Shown piece after piece: positions 16,973 through 27,057 of a stretch of 64,000 nt of DNA. The notes under the pieces were generated by a model. That model had not been told where the DNA came from and made no database searches. It was given only the letters and a program-made list of their open reading frames with translations. Both the position numbers and the translations under genes were made by a program. Positions within the stretch are counted from its first letter, which is position 1, and each line of letters starts with the position of its first letter. Origin of the DNA: Sphingobacterium griseoflavum (GTDB lineage Bacteria; Bacteroidota; Bacteroidia; Sphingobacteriales; Sphingobacteriaceae); contig NZ_BNAF01000006.1 in assembly GCF_014653155.1 (NCBI RefSeq), positions 186,001 through 250,000 on the forward strand, given 5' to 3'.

Positions 16973-19837
16973 ATGAGACAGAAAGCAAGCGTAAAACAGA
17001 TCGTGTCCTACATAAGGACGCTACTGTGTATAATAAGTTTGTTCCCGATAGAACATGCTACAGCACAATTAGAGGTGCAACAGCCGGATACTTTAATCGG
17101 GTATTATAATGAGATCCCGCTTAAAACTTTTGTGGGTGCAAGAACTACATTGCAGAGTAAGCAACTAAACACCACGCCTGCCAACAGCTATTTGCCCGCG
17201 ATGACCGGCAGGTTACCTGGTTTTTATACCCAACAGCATAGTGGATTCAGAGAGACCAGTACAACACGCAACTATGAAAGTGGGATACTTGGCAACGTTC
17301 CTTTGGCAGGCCAAGGTGTGCCCAGCGAAAATACGGAATACAGCATCGCGCTTCGCCGACAAATACCAGTCGTGATCGTGGACGGTGTGCAGCGGGATAT
17401 ATTTTCGATAGATCCGGATAATATCGAATCCATCACTTTATTAAAAGACGCGTTATCCACCATTGAGTTGGGACAGCGTAGTTCGAGAGGGATTTTATTG
17501 GTCACCACAAAAAGACCAGAAATAGGTAAAACAAAAATCAACTTTCGGGCGCAATTAGCGCTTCAGGAACCGCTCGCTTGGCCCGAGCCTATACCGTCCT
17601 ACCAATTTGCCTATTTGCTTAATGAAGCAATGACCAATGTTGGCAACCAACCTGTATATGCTGCGGATGACTTTAATGCTTTTCGAGCAGGTAACGATCC
17701 ATATCGCTACCCGAATGTAAATTGGTACGATGAGGTATTTCGATCCAATGCGCCGATGATGCGGTACAATCTATCGGCTAAAGGTGGTAATGCGGTTAGC
17801 CAGTACGCCATCGCATTAAATTATACGGATCAGCAAGGCTTATTTAAAGAAGATCCTCATGTTGCCTATAATACCAACGCCTCGCTGAAGCGGTATATGT
17901 TAAATACTAACGTCAATATCAATATCACGCCGAAATTCAAATTGGGACTTCAGATGACTGGACGGATCCAGGATGGTAATGAGCCGGGTATTGGAACGCA
18001 AAATGTATTGGAGAACGTTAAAAAAACACCGAATGGGGCCTATCCTGTACGCAATGCAGATGGTAGTTGGGCTTCTACCAATTACTTTCAAACCAATGTC
18101 GTTGCGCTAGCGACGCATTCTGGCTATCGCCAAGATAATATGAAAGACATTATGGCTAATATAAACCTGAATTACGACCTGGGCAACTTGTTAAAAGGGC
18201 TCAAAGCGCGTGCAATGACTAATATTGCAGTGCAATCGCTCACCGGCATTGTAAGGCAACGCGGTGAACCTACTTACAATATGGGTATCACTCCGGCGGG
18301 AGATACGGTGTATAACATTATGGCCAAAGCATCTGCTCAGACCAATGATTTCAACACGGTTTTCAATGCCAGGTTTTGGTTTACACAGCTAGCACTTGAT
18401 TACGATAAGTCATGGTCCAATAATCATATTGTGGCTACCGTGCAGGCTGATCAACGGAGGACATTGTACAACTTTGATCTACCAGCTGTCGCGACCAACG
18501 CTACCACCAAATTGGTTTATGATTACGAGGGAAAGTATTTGGCACATGCAGCCTTGAATGCCAGTGGTTTTAATCGGTATCGCCCGGGTTATCAATATGG
18601 ACTTTTCTATGCGTTCGGCCTAGGATGGGTAGCTAGTGAAGAAGATTTTATCAAGCACAATGCACCATGGATTAATCATTTGAAGCTACGTGGGGTATTT
18701 GGCAAAACTGGAAGTGGTGTTGATAATGCTGGATATTACGACTACCGCGCAACATTCACCGCTAGCAATGGTGGAATCGGTAGTGGCGCTTATGCTGCGG
18801 GTTCTTCGCGATCGGAGCTACGCGGATTTTGGGAGAATGGATTTCTGCCTAATATAAGAACATGGGAGGGCGCTTATAAGCTCAATGTGGGTGTAGACTT
18901 GAGTTTATTCGATGGTAAAATTGACTTTACCGGTGATGTATACTATGACCAATATTATGATCTACTGCAGTCTCGTGGTAAAAGCATTGAGTTGATAGGT
19001 ATAAGCTATCCAGACGAAAATATTGGTAGATCGGATGTAAAAGGAGCTGAATTTAATTTGGCGTACCGAGGTGGCAGAGGTGATTTCCAATATTTCATAG
19101 CACCAAATCTAACGATTGAGCAAACTAAATTGTCCTATTTTGACGAGCAACGTCAACGTTTTCCTTGGCAACAAATGACTGGCCTGCCACTAGGAGTTCG
19201 CATGGGATACGTAGCCGACGACATCATTCAAAATCAACAAGAAGCAGAAGCAGCAGCTTCCACCATCGGGTACGAACTTGCTCCCGGAGATATTCGCTAT
19301 CGAGATCTGAACGGTGATGGCATCATCAACCAATTTGATCGTACTGCGATATCAACCACCAAACCATTGATTTATTATGGAATAAATCTAGGTTTTTCTT
19401 ACAAAGGGTTAAGCTTTAGCACACTAATACAAGGCGTTGGAAATAGAGATCTTTATCTCGACGACAGAGCAATCCATGGTGGATTTTTAGGATTTGGTGG
19501 CTTTGAGCAAGCTTATCCTGCTATTTTAGATCGATGGACTCCTGAAACTGCTGCGACAGCCACCTATCCACGGCTCACCATTGGTAACTCGCACAACTAT
19601 GCAGAATCGTCCTTTTGGATTCGTAGCGGCAATTATGTCCGGTTGAAGAACGTTCAACTTGCTTATAGCTTCTCGCCGCAATGGATGAATAAAATGCGAT
19701 TGAGTGGATTGACGGTATTTGCCAATGCAATGAACTTAGCTACTTGGTCAGCATTTGATGGCCAAGATCCGGAGGTTGCTATCGGAGCTTATCCAATACA
19801 GCGAGTTATAAATTTTGGTTTGAACCTAAACTTATAA
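16973..19837 (+). CDS. Short SusC/RagA-type TonB-dependent transporter lacking the N-terminal carboxypeptidase-like domain
   Basis: The 954-residue protein has a signal (about 15-34, ending ATAQ), then only about 25 residues before plug-like sequence (RLPGFYTQQHSG, VVIVDGVQRDIFSIDPDNIESITLLKDA). The rest is a TonB-dependent barrel ending VINFGLNLNL. The CarboxypepD_reg-like domain and the usual DEVVVVGYG TonB box of SusC proteins are absent; in their place is GYYNEIPLKTFVGA, which may be a divergent TonB box. The SusC partner 2 kb downstream keeps both. The SusD gene at 19840 starts 2 bases after this stop, so this SusC probably pairs with it. It should import a large oligosaccharide across the outer membrane if TonB coupling survives. 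Confidence 0.88.
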   Translation: MRQKASVKQIVSYIRTLLCIISLFPIEHATAQLEVQQPDTLIGYYNEIPLKTFVGARTTLQSKQLNTTPANSYLPAMTGRLPGFYTQQHSGFRETSTTRNYESGILGNVPLAGQGVPSENTEYSIALRRQIPVVIVDGVQRDIFSIDPDNIESITLLKDALSTIELGQRSSRGILLVTTKRPEIGKTKINFRAQLALQEPLAWPEPIPSYQFAYLLNEAMTNVGNQPVYAADDFNAFRAGNDPYRYPNVNWYDEVFRSNAPMMRYNLSAKGGNAVSQYAIALNYTDQQGLFKEDPHVAYNTNASLKRYMLNTNVNINITPKFKLGLQMTGRIQDGNEPGIGTQNVLENVKKTPNGAYPVRNADGSWASTNYFQTNVVALATHSGYRQDNMKDIMANINLNYDLGNLLKGLKARAMTNIAVQSLTGIVRQRGEPTYNMGITPAGDTVYNIMAKASAQTNDFNTVFNARFWFTQLALDYDKSWSNNHIVATVQADQRRTLYNFDLPAVATNATTKLVYDYEGKYLAHAALNASGFNRYRPGYQYGLFYAFGLGWVASEEDFIKHNAPWINHLKLRGVFGKTGSGVDNAGYYDYRATFTASNGGIGSGAYAAGSSRSELRGFWENGFLPNIRTWEGAYKLNVGVDLSLFDGKIDFTGDVYYDQYYDLLQSRGKSIELIGISYPDENIGRSDVKGAEFNLAYRGGRGDFQYFIAPNLTIEQTKLSYFDEQRQRFPWQQMTGLPLGVRMGYVADDIIQNQQEAEAAASTIGYELAPGDIRYRDLNGDGIINQFDRTAISTTKPLIYYGINLGFSYKGLSFSTLIQGVGNRDLYLDDRAIHGGFLGFGGFEQAYPAILDRWTPETAATATYPRLTIGNSHNYAESSFWIRSGNYVRLKNVQLAYSFSPQWMNKMRLSGLTVFANAMNLATWSAFDGQDPEVAIGAYPIQRVINFGLNLNL

Positions 19838-19839
19838 GT

Positions 19840-21594
19840 ATGAAAGCCTTTATGATCAATAAAATAAAATATACCATGTTATGGGGAGGAGTAGCATTGG
19901 CAATACTAGGGACAGCCTCCTGTAAAAAGGATTACGAGGCCGAACCATTGGAAAATGTGACAATCGATTACGTATTTGATCGCCTCGATTCGTTGGGCAT
20001 CAACGCAGGTCGTTATCTCAATGGACTTTATGCCGATATGTTTCCACGGGATGTATCGATGAACCGTATCAGTGGCAATTTGCTCGAAGCGGCGACGGAC
20101 AATGCCATTCCATCCAATTTAGAAGATAATCCAGCCGTACGTCTATTACAAGGGCAATATTCCGCATTCGATCGCATTGAAAGCGATATGGTTTGGGGTC
20201 TATTGTACGAAAATATCAGGTCTGCCACCATTTTCATCAATAACATAGATGTCGTTCCGCTAAACGATAGCAAATTCGAAGCGCTACCTACTGGACTTAC
20301 AGTTAAAAGAACTTGGAAAGCTGAAGCACGTTTTCTGCGTGCACTAGCTTATTTTGAATTATTGAAGCGTTATGGAGGGATACCACTCATGGGTGATGAA
20401 GTACGTAGCCTAAACGATAAAATAGAGCTGCCTCGCAGCAGCTACAGCGATTGCGTAAATTACATCGTAAGCGAAATGGATGCTATCCGTGACAGCCTTT
20501 TGTATTATCCCGTACCAAATCCTTCTAGAAACAGTCATCGCGTCACGAAAGGAGCAGCAATGGCACTGAAAGCACGCGTATTATTGTATGCTGCTAGTCC
20601 ACTATTCAATGGCGGCAACATCGATGGTGGTAATCCAGTAACAGGATATGCTTCATTCGACAATAATCGCTGGCAAAGGGCTGCCGATGCCGCCAAAGAA
20701 ATTATGGACTTAGGTACTTACGCTTTGGTGGATGATGTGCGGAAAGTGTTTACGGAACAATACAATGCAGAAATCCTGTTTTTTAAACAATGGGGCAATA
20801 ATCGTGATATCGAAAACACAAATGGACCTTTTGGTTTCGGGACGCAGATCGGTGGGCAAGGGCAAACTAGCCCGACGCAAGAATTAGTCGATGCATTTCC
20901 AATGGCCGATGGCGTGCCCATAGACCAGAGTAGCAACTACGATCTGAATAATCCGTATACCGGAAGAGATCCAAGATTCTACCAGACTATTCTGTACAAT
21001 GGAGCACGCTGGTTAGGTACGAATTTGCAAACCTACATCGGTGGTCAAAATCGTCCAGGCGGTAGTGAGCTGCAAACGCGCACCAGTTACTACATGAAAA
21101 AGCTGATGGGAGATTTTGAAGAAGCTGCTCAGTACAGCGAGAGCCAGCGAGATTATATCTTGTTCAGATATACCGAAGTCGTATTGAATTACATCGAAGC
21201 GCTAAATGAGGCACAAGGATCAGTTCCTGAAGTGTTAGCACAATTGAAAGATTTGCGTAGAAGAGCTGGTGTGGATGCGGGCGATGATGGAAACTTCGGC
21301 TTACCAACGAATGCCGACAAAGCGACGATGAGACAACTTATTCAAAATGAGCGACGGATCGAATTGGCCTTTGAAGAGCATCGTTATTGGGATATACGCC
21401 GTTGGAAAATCGCGGAAAATAAGTTAAATCTTCCATTGCATGATATGCAGATTTTAGAAAATGGCGGACAATTTACGTACAGCCGAGAGGAGGTTTTTCA
21501 ACCGCGTTTCACAACCGCTATGTATCTGTATCCGATTCCAGACAGTGAAGTTTTAAAAAACAACAATATGGAACAAAATCCAGGGTGGAATTGA
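19840..21594 (+). CDS. SusD/RagB-family surface glycan-binding lipoprotein (second of PUL 1)
   Basis: The 584-residue lipoprotein has a signal ending GTASC (Cys about 28). SusD hallmarks are WKAEARFLRALAYFELLKRYGGIP, KARVLLYAASPLFNG, NERRIELAFEEHRYWDIRRW and a C-terminus EQNPGWN. The mature start includes KKDYEAEPLENV, usual after the lipid Cys. It lies 2 bases after the short SusC and 31 bases before a full-length SusC, so its barrel partner could be either. It is clearly related to the first SusD of the locus yet well diverged, consistent with two transport complexes of different glycan specificity. Confidence 0.94.
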   Translation: MKAFMINKIKYTMLWGGVALAILGTASCKKDYEAEPLENVTIDYVFDRLDSLGINAGRYLNGLYADMFPRDVSMNRISGNLLEAATDNAIPSNLEDNPAVRLLQGQYSAFDRIESDMVWGLLYENIRSATIFINNIDVVPLNDSKFEALPTGLTVKRTWKAEARFLRALAYFELLKRYGGIPLMGDEVRSLNDKIELPRSSYSDCVNYIVSEMDAIRDSLLYYPVPNPSRNSHRVTKGAAMALKARVLLYAASPLFNGGNIDGGNPVTGYASFDNNRWQRAADAAKEIMDLGTYALVDDVRKVFTEQYNAEILFFKQWGNNRDIENTNGPFGFGTQIGGQGQTSPTQELVDAFPMADGVPIDQSSNYDLNNPYTGRDPRFYQTILYNGARWLGTNLQTYIGGQNRPGGSELQTRTSYYMKKLMGDFEEAAQYSESQRDYILFRYTEVVLNYIEALNEAQGSVPEVLAQLKDLRRRAGVDAGDDGNFGLPTNADKATMRQLIQNERRIELAFEEHRYWDIRRWKIAENKLNLPLHDMQILENGGQFTYSREEVFQPRFTTAMYLYPIPDSEVLKNNNMEQNPGWN

Positions 21595-21625
21595 GCAGTG
21601 TGTTTTACCAATTATCCGTTGAAAA

Positions 21626-24600
21626 ATGAAAAATAGTATCATCATCATCATCATATACACCTGTCTGTGCGGTTGGTCGCAAGCCTTCGCGCAGAACCGT
21701 ACTATCACAGGGACTGTGCGGGATCTTACGGGCGTGCTTCCCGGTGCAACAATACGGGAAAAGAATGTAGAAAATAATATGGCCTCTTCCGACCAACGTG
21801 GACGCTTTACACTTTCCCTTCAAGGGCAATCCAATACGGTAATCGTCAAATTATTAGGTTTTGCCGATTACGAGTTAGTTCTCGGTCGCGAAAACTATAT
21901 TGATGTCACACTGCAACCTTCCAATCAAGGTTTGGATGAGGTCATCGTAGTCGGATTTGGTACCACCAAGAAGATTACAAATACTGGTGCGGTTAGTTCT
22001 GTCTCGGGTGCCGAAATACGAAATGTACCCACCGCCAATGTGCAAAATACACTGATGGGGCGGATGCCGGGATTTGTTTCGCAGCAAAGATCTGGTCAGC
22101 CTGGTAGAGATGCTTCTGACTTTTTTATTCGTGGTGTAAGCTCGTTGAATAGTGGCGGCAATAGACCTTTAATCTTGGTCGATGATATCGAATATTCTTA
22201 CGATCAATTACAACAAATAAATGTAAATGAAATCGAGAATATAACCATTTTGAAAGACGCATCGACCACAGCCATATATGGTATCAAGGGCGCGAATGGC
22301 GTATTGATTGTCACCACCCGTCGCGGTAGCGCTGGGAAGCCACAAATCAATTTGAGGTTAGAGTCGGGAATTCAAAACCCCATCCGTACGCCGCAATTCC
22401 TCAATTCCTATGAATCAGCCAAACTGATTAATGAAGCCTTTGTCAACGATGGATTGCCAGAGCGCTTTTCAGAAAGACAGCTCCAGCTTTTTCAAGACGG
22501 TAGTGATCCGTACGGGCATCCCGATGTGAATTGGTATCGAGAGATATTTAAAAATGTGGCAGCGCAAACCAACGCAAATCTTGATTTGTCAGGTGGTTCT
22601 GAATCGTTGCGATACTTTATATCTGGTGGAGCACTCACGCAAGGCGGTCTGGTACGGGATTTTGATGATCCGTACAACGAAGTCAATACCAACTACTTTT
22701 TTCGTCGCTACAATTTTCGGTCAAACCTCGATCTTCGCGCAACGAAAACACTGCAACTACGCTTTGATTTAAGTACGCGTTTTGCCGATATTAACCAACC
22801 CAACTCGCTTAATGCTGTTGGAGAAATCTATGATTTTAGCAAGATAACACCATTTTCTGCGCCTTTTATAAATCCTAATGGTAGCTATGCCTACGCATTT
22901 TCTGAATTTAACCCTGATGCGCTGCCTACGCTCAACGCCCGGTTGGCCAACGGTGGATACAACCGTACTAAACGAAGCGATTACAATGCCTTATTGCAGG
23001 CTCGTCAACAATTGGATTTTATTACGCGTGGACTGGTATTGACAGCGCGTATTGCCTATGGAGGTATCGAAGAATATGCACGCGGCATTGCGCGCGGCGG
23101 ATTGCCACCATCTTACCATTACAATAGTGCGAATGATTCCTACCAATTGGATCCGCGTGGACGTTACGTGTTAGAACCATATGGTGTATTTGGCAATACC
23201 AATCAGTATTACCGCAACTTGAATATCCAAGGATTTATCAACTATGATCGCGATTTTGGTGATCATCGGATTAGCTCCTTGTTATTAGTCAATCAGCAAA
23301 GTGTGTCTGCGCAAGCTAATGTACCCGAAAACTTTCGCGGTACATCCTTAAAATTGGGTTACAATTATAAAGAGAAATACCTACTGGACGTAAATACGGC
23401 ATATAACGGTACGGATCGCTTTGCTAAAGATCAGCGATACGGTTGGTTTCCAGCGGTAGGTATTGGCTGGGTAGCCTCCAAAGAATCTTTTATTCAACAA
23501 TGGCTTCCGAAAGTAAACCTGTTAAAGGTTAGAGCATCCTTTGGTTTGGTAGGCTCGGACGTGACCAGTGGTGGAAGATACTTGTATAACCAAATCTATG
23601 AAAATAGTGGTGGCTACGTTTTCGGAACGGGAGGAGCTGGTGTCGGTACCATCAGAGAAGGCGAACTGGGAAATATGAATGTGACCTGGGAAAAAGAATG
23701 GAAGAGAAACGTCGGCTTAGAGTTAAATCTGTTCAATCAGAAACTCAACCTGACTGTTGATTATTTCTATAATACCCGATTCGATCAATTGATTCGTCGT
23801 GGATCTGTTCCCGGAATTTTGGGTATTGGTTTTGCACCGACCAACGTAGCGCGTACGGTGAATCGCGGATTTGACGGTATTGTCAGTTACAGAAGTCAAA
23901 TTGGTCAAGTCGGCATCAGCAGTGATCTTGTCTTTCAAGTATTTCGTAATAAGGTATTGTATCAAGATGAAGCTTCGCCAGCATTTCCTTGGTTGGCGCG
24001 TACAGGACAACCCATTGATCAACCATTTGGTTACCTCTTTGACGGCTTTTATACAAGCGAAGATATTGCTCAAATCTATACGGCCGATGGTATCGCACCG
24101 GTTGGTTCTCGTCCACCTATACCACTTTATGGATTATCGCCTACAGGTCAGGGTGGTATCCAAGAGGGCGATCTGAAGTACCGCGATCTTAATGGCGATG
24201 GTTTCATCGACGATCGGGACCAAGCGCCCATTGGGCGCCCAAATTTGCCCAGCACCGTGTTGGGATTGACCTTGGGAGCCAATTACAAAGGATTTAGCGC
24301 CAATATATTGCTACAGGGCTCGTTTGATTATAGTTTTGATGTCATTGGTACAGGTATCGAACCTTTTCAAAGTCAATTCCAACCTATACATCAGCAACGA
24401 TATACGCCTGGAAACCCTCAAAGTGCAGCATTTCCTAGGTTGACGCAAAACCCCACTACCGTGAATAGTGCGCGTGCCTACCGGTCCGATTTTTGGCTGC
24501 TCAATGCGCAATACATTCGACTCAAGACCGTCGATCTTGGCTACCAATTCTCGGGTCGGAAGCTTCCTCTCGGCGTCAATAGCTTGAGACTCTATCTAAG

Positions 24601-24730
24601 TGCCTACAATCTATTGACATGGACTAACTACAATAAATATCAACAGGATCCAGAGATTTCGAGCAATACGAGCGGTGATGCTTATTTCAATCAACGGGCG
24701 GTTAATCTTGGTTTACAAATAGGCTTATAA
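21626..24730 (+). CDS. SusC/RagA-family TonB-dependent transporter (full length)
   Basis: The 1034-residue protein has a signal (ending AFAQ), a carboxypeptidase-regulatory-like domain (about 25-100, starting ITGTVRDLTGVLPGATI), TonB box DEVIVVGFG, plug domain (about 115-230, with GIKGANGVLIVTTRRG) and a 22-strand-type barrel to the end (QRAVNLGLQIGL). It lacks an STN domain, so it is not wired to a FecR/ECF switch; this agrees with control by the DUF6377 regulator. It follows the second SusD by 31 bases, the reverse of the usual SusC-then-SusD order. The function is TonB-driven import of oligosaccharides, probably mannose-containing. Confidence 0.95.
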   Translation: MKNSIIIIIIYTCLCGWSQAFAQNRTITGTVRDLTGVLPGATIREKNVENNMASSDQRGRFTLSLQGQSNTVIVKLLGFADYELVLGRENYIDVTLQPSNQGLDEVIVVGFGTTKKITNTGAVSSVSGAEIRNVPTANVQNTLMGRMPGFVSQQRSGQPGRDASDFFIRGVSSLNSGGNRPLILVDDIEYSYDQLQQINVNEIENITILKDASTTAIYGIKGANGVLIVTTRRGSAGKPQINLRLESGIQNPIRTPQFLNSYESAKLINEAFVNDGLPERFSERQLQLFQDGSDPYGHPDVNWYREIFKNVAAQTNANLDLSGGSESLRYFISGGALTQGGLVRDFDDPYNEVNTNYFFRRYNFRSNLDLRATKTLQLRFDLSTRFADINQPNSLNAVGEIYDFSKITPFSAPFINPNGSYAYAFSEFNPDALPTLNARLANGGYNRTKRSDYNALLQARQQLDFITRGLVLTARIAYGGIEEYARGIARGGLPPSYHYNSANDSYQLDPRGRYVLEPYGVFGNTNQYYRNLNIQGFINYDRDFGDHRISSLLLVNQQSVSAQANVPENFRGTSLKLGYNYKEKYLLDVNTAYNGTDRFAKDQRYGWFPAVGIGWVASKESFIQQWLPKVNLLKVRASFGLVGSDVTSGGRYLYNQIYENSGGYVFGTGGAGVGTIREGELGNMNVTWEKEWKRNVGLELNLFNQKLNLTVDYFYNTRFDQLIRRGSVPGILGIGFAPTNVARTVNRGFDGIVSYRSQIGQVGISSDLVFQVFRNKVLYQDEASPAFPWLARTGQPIDQPFGYLFDGFYTSEDIAQIYTADGIAPVGSRPPIPLYGLSPTGQGGIQEGDLKYRDLNGDGFIDDRDQAPIGRPNLPSTVLGLTLGANYKGFSANILLQGSFDYSFDVIGTGIEPFQSQFQPIHQQRYTPGNPQSAAFPRLTQNPTTVNSARAYRSDFWLLNAQYIRLKTVDLGYQFSGRKLPLGVNSLRLYLSAYNLLTWTNYNKYQQDPEISSNTSGDAYFNQRAVNLGLQIGL

Positions 24731-24755
24731 TATCAACTTCTACTAATCTTAAAAT

Positions 24756-27053
24756 ATGTATACTATGCTAAAAATAATCAATTTCTATATGTTAATCTTG
24801 CTATGCTTGGTCGGACAGATGCTTAGAGCGCAAGAGAAGAAGGATCCATTATCTTATGTGAATACGTTGCAGGGTACGTATTCCAATCCGCAATTATCCT
24901 ACGGTAATACCTATCCAACGATTGCCCTGCCATTTGCACAAAATTTCTTCTCTGCACAAACGGGAAAAAATGGCGATGGCTGGAAGTATAAGTACACCGA
25001 TTCTACCATACGAGGATTTCAACAAGTACATCAATGTAGCCCTTGGATGAATGATTATGCGGTATTCTCCCTGATGCCAGTAACTGGACAACTTAAGGTG
25101 TTGGAAGATGATCGAGCAAGTGCATTTAACCATGACCAAGAAATCGGTAAACCCAATTATTATCGTGTGAAATTTTACAACGGGATACAAACGGAGATAT
25201 CGCCAACAGAGCGAGGTGCTTTCATGCGTTTTTCATTTCCGAAGAAAACAGAAGCTCACCTAGTTTTAGATGGCTACACCAAAGGAGCACAAATAGAGGT
25301 GCAACCCGAAAAACGACGTGTCATTGGTCGTGTCAGGAATGGTTATTTTATGCCAAATAAAATGTGGAGCCATTTTGTCATCGAGTTTGATCAAGACTTC
25401 ACAACTTCTGGTACCTGGAGTGTAGCAAATCCTACACCCAACAGTGGCCAACGAACTATAGAAGGAGAGCAAGTAGGCGCGTATATCACCTTCAAGAAAG
25501 GTGCTATTGTGAATGCTAAAGTAGCCTCTTCCTATATCGATATTGAACAGGCGGAGCTTAATCTATCACGTGAACTTGGTACGCACAAAAATCTCGAGCA
25601 AGCGAGGAAAGCAGGTGCCGACGTGTGGAATGCCTTGCTCGGTCGTATCGAAATCGAGGGCGGTACAGAAGAAGAAAAAGCAACTTTCTACTCTTGTTTA
25701 TTTCGCGCTAATCTGTTCTCACGGAAGATTTATGAAATCAACAAAGAGAATAAGCCTATTTATTTCAGTCCATACGACGAGAAGGTTCACGATGGCTATA
25801 TGTATACAGACAATGGTTTTTGGGATACATTTAGGGCTCAATTTCCGCTAAACAATATTTTTCAGCGAGAATATCAAGGTCGTTATATGCAGTCTTTATT
25901 AGACGCATACGACCAATCAGGCTGGCTGCCGACTTGGTCCAATCCTGCTATGTCTGGCGTGATGTTGGGTAATCATGCGATTTCGTTGCTGACAGATGCT
26001 TGGATGAAAGGTGTTCGCTCCTTTGATCCAGAAAAAGCATTAGAAGCTTACCTGCACGAAGCGACTAACAAGGGCCCATACGGTGGATCCAACGGACGCG
26101 AAGGATGGGAAGATTACTTCACCAAAGGATATGTGCCATACGGCGGCAAGGTACACGAAACCACTGCTAAGACACTGGAGTATGCGTACAATGATTTTTG
26201 TGGTTATCAACTGGCTAAAGCAATTGGAAACGATTACTACGCCAATATTTTTAAGCGACAGATGTTCAACTACCGACACGTATGGGATAGTAAAGTTGGG
26301 TTTATGCGCGGTCGTTTGGCCGACGGAAGTTGGCGACCAGATTTTGATCCGATTGAGTGGGGTGGCCCATTCACCGAAGGCAATTCATGGCAATACACTT
26401 GGTCGGTATTTCACGATCTTGGTGCTTTAGGCAATATGCTGGGCGGCGCCGACAAGTTTGTGGCTAAGTTAGATACGTTCTTTACGATGCACTCTGATTT
26501 TAAAGTTGGAAGCTATGGTACGGAAATTCATGAAATGACCGAAATGGTCTTGGCCAATATGGGGCAGTATGCACATGGCAATCAACCGGTACAACACGTG
26601 GCTTATGCGTATAATTATGCCGGAGAACCTTGGAAAACGCAAGAACGTGTACGCAAAATCATGTCTCAACTGTACAACGCTACGCCAAAAGGTTTTCCAG
26701 GCGATGAAGATCAAGGTGGTATGTCGTCTTGGTATGTGTTGAGCGCCTTGGGATTGTATAGCGTATGTCCGGGTACTACCGAATACAATATAGGTAGCCC
26801 CGTATTCGAGAAAGCGACTATTCACTTAGAAAACGGAAAGAAATTTGTCATTGAAGCCGAAAACAATAGTGCAGCCAATGTTTATATCGAATCGGCATCC
26901 ATCAATGGTAAATCGCTTGACAAAAACTATATCGATATCCAAGATATTCTGGAAGGCGGTACACTGAAATATAAAATGAGCAATCGTCCAAATACGAATC
27001 GCGGACGTACGAAAGAAGCTAGTCCATTCACCATTCACGAAATGAAACCCTAG
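24756..27053 (+). CDS. GH92 alpha-mannosidase (second copy), secreted
   Basis: The 765-residue protein has a signal peptide (about 10-26, ending LRAQ) with no lipobox, so it is probably periplasmic. GH92 motifs are YVNTLQGTYSNPQLSYGNTYP at the start, GNQPVQHVAYAYN at about 608-620 and GDEDQGGMSSWYVLSALGLY at about 649-668. The opening motif lacks the NPFIG form of the first GH92. This version resembles a distinct GH92 branch, so substrate or linkage may differ. It sits 25 bases after SusC and 4 bases before the esterase gene. The expected activity is calcium-dependent exo-alpha-mannosidase on imported fragments. Confidence 0.92.
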   Translation: MYTMLKIINFYMLILLCLVGQMLRAQEKKDPLSYVNTLQGTYSNPQLSYGNTYPTIALPFAQNFFSAQTGKNGDGWKYKYTDSTIRGFQQVHQCSPWMNDYAVFSLMPVTGQLKVLEDDRASAFNHDQEIGKPNYYRVKFYNGIQTEISPTERGAFMRFSFPKKTEAHLVLDGYTKGAQIEVQPEKRRVIGRVRNGYFMPNKMWSHFVIEFDQDFTTSGTWSVANPTPNSGQRTIEGEQVGAYITFKKGAIVNAKVASSYIDIEQAELNLSRELGTHKNLEQARKAGADVWNALLGRIEIEGGTEEEKATFYSCLFRANLFSRKIYEINKENKPIYFSPYDEKVHDGYMYTDNGFWDTFRAQFPLNNIFQREYQGRYMQSLLDAYDQSGWLPTWSNPAMSGVMLGNHAISLLTDAWMKGVRSFDPEKALEAYLHEATNKGPYGGSNGREGWEDYFTKGYVPYGGKVHETTAKTLEYAYNDFCGYQLAKAIGNDYYANIFKRQMFNYRHVWDSKVGFMRGRLADGSWRPDFDPIEWGGPFTEGNSWQYTWSVFHDLGALGNMLGGADKFVAKLDTFFTMHSDFKVGSYGTEIHEMTEMVLANMGQYAHGNQPVQHVAYAYNYAGEPWKTQERVRKIMSQLYNATPKGFPGDEDQGGMSSWYVLSALGLYSVCPGTTEYNIGSPVFEKATIHLENGKKFVIEAENNSAANVYIESASINGKSLDKNYIDIQDILEGGTLKYKMSNRPNTNRGRTKEASPFTIHEMKP

Positions 27054-27057
27054 TGTT

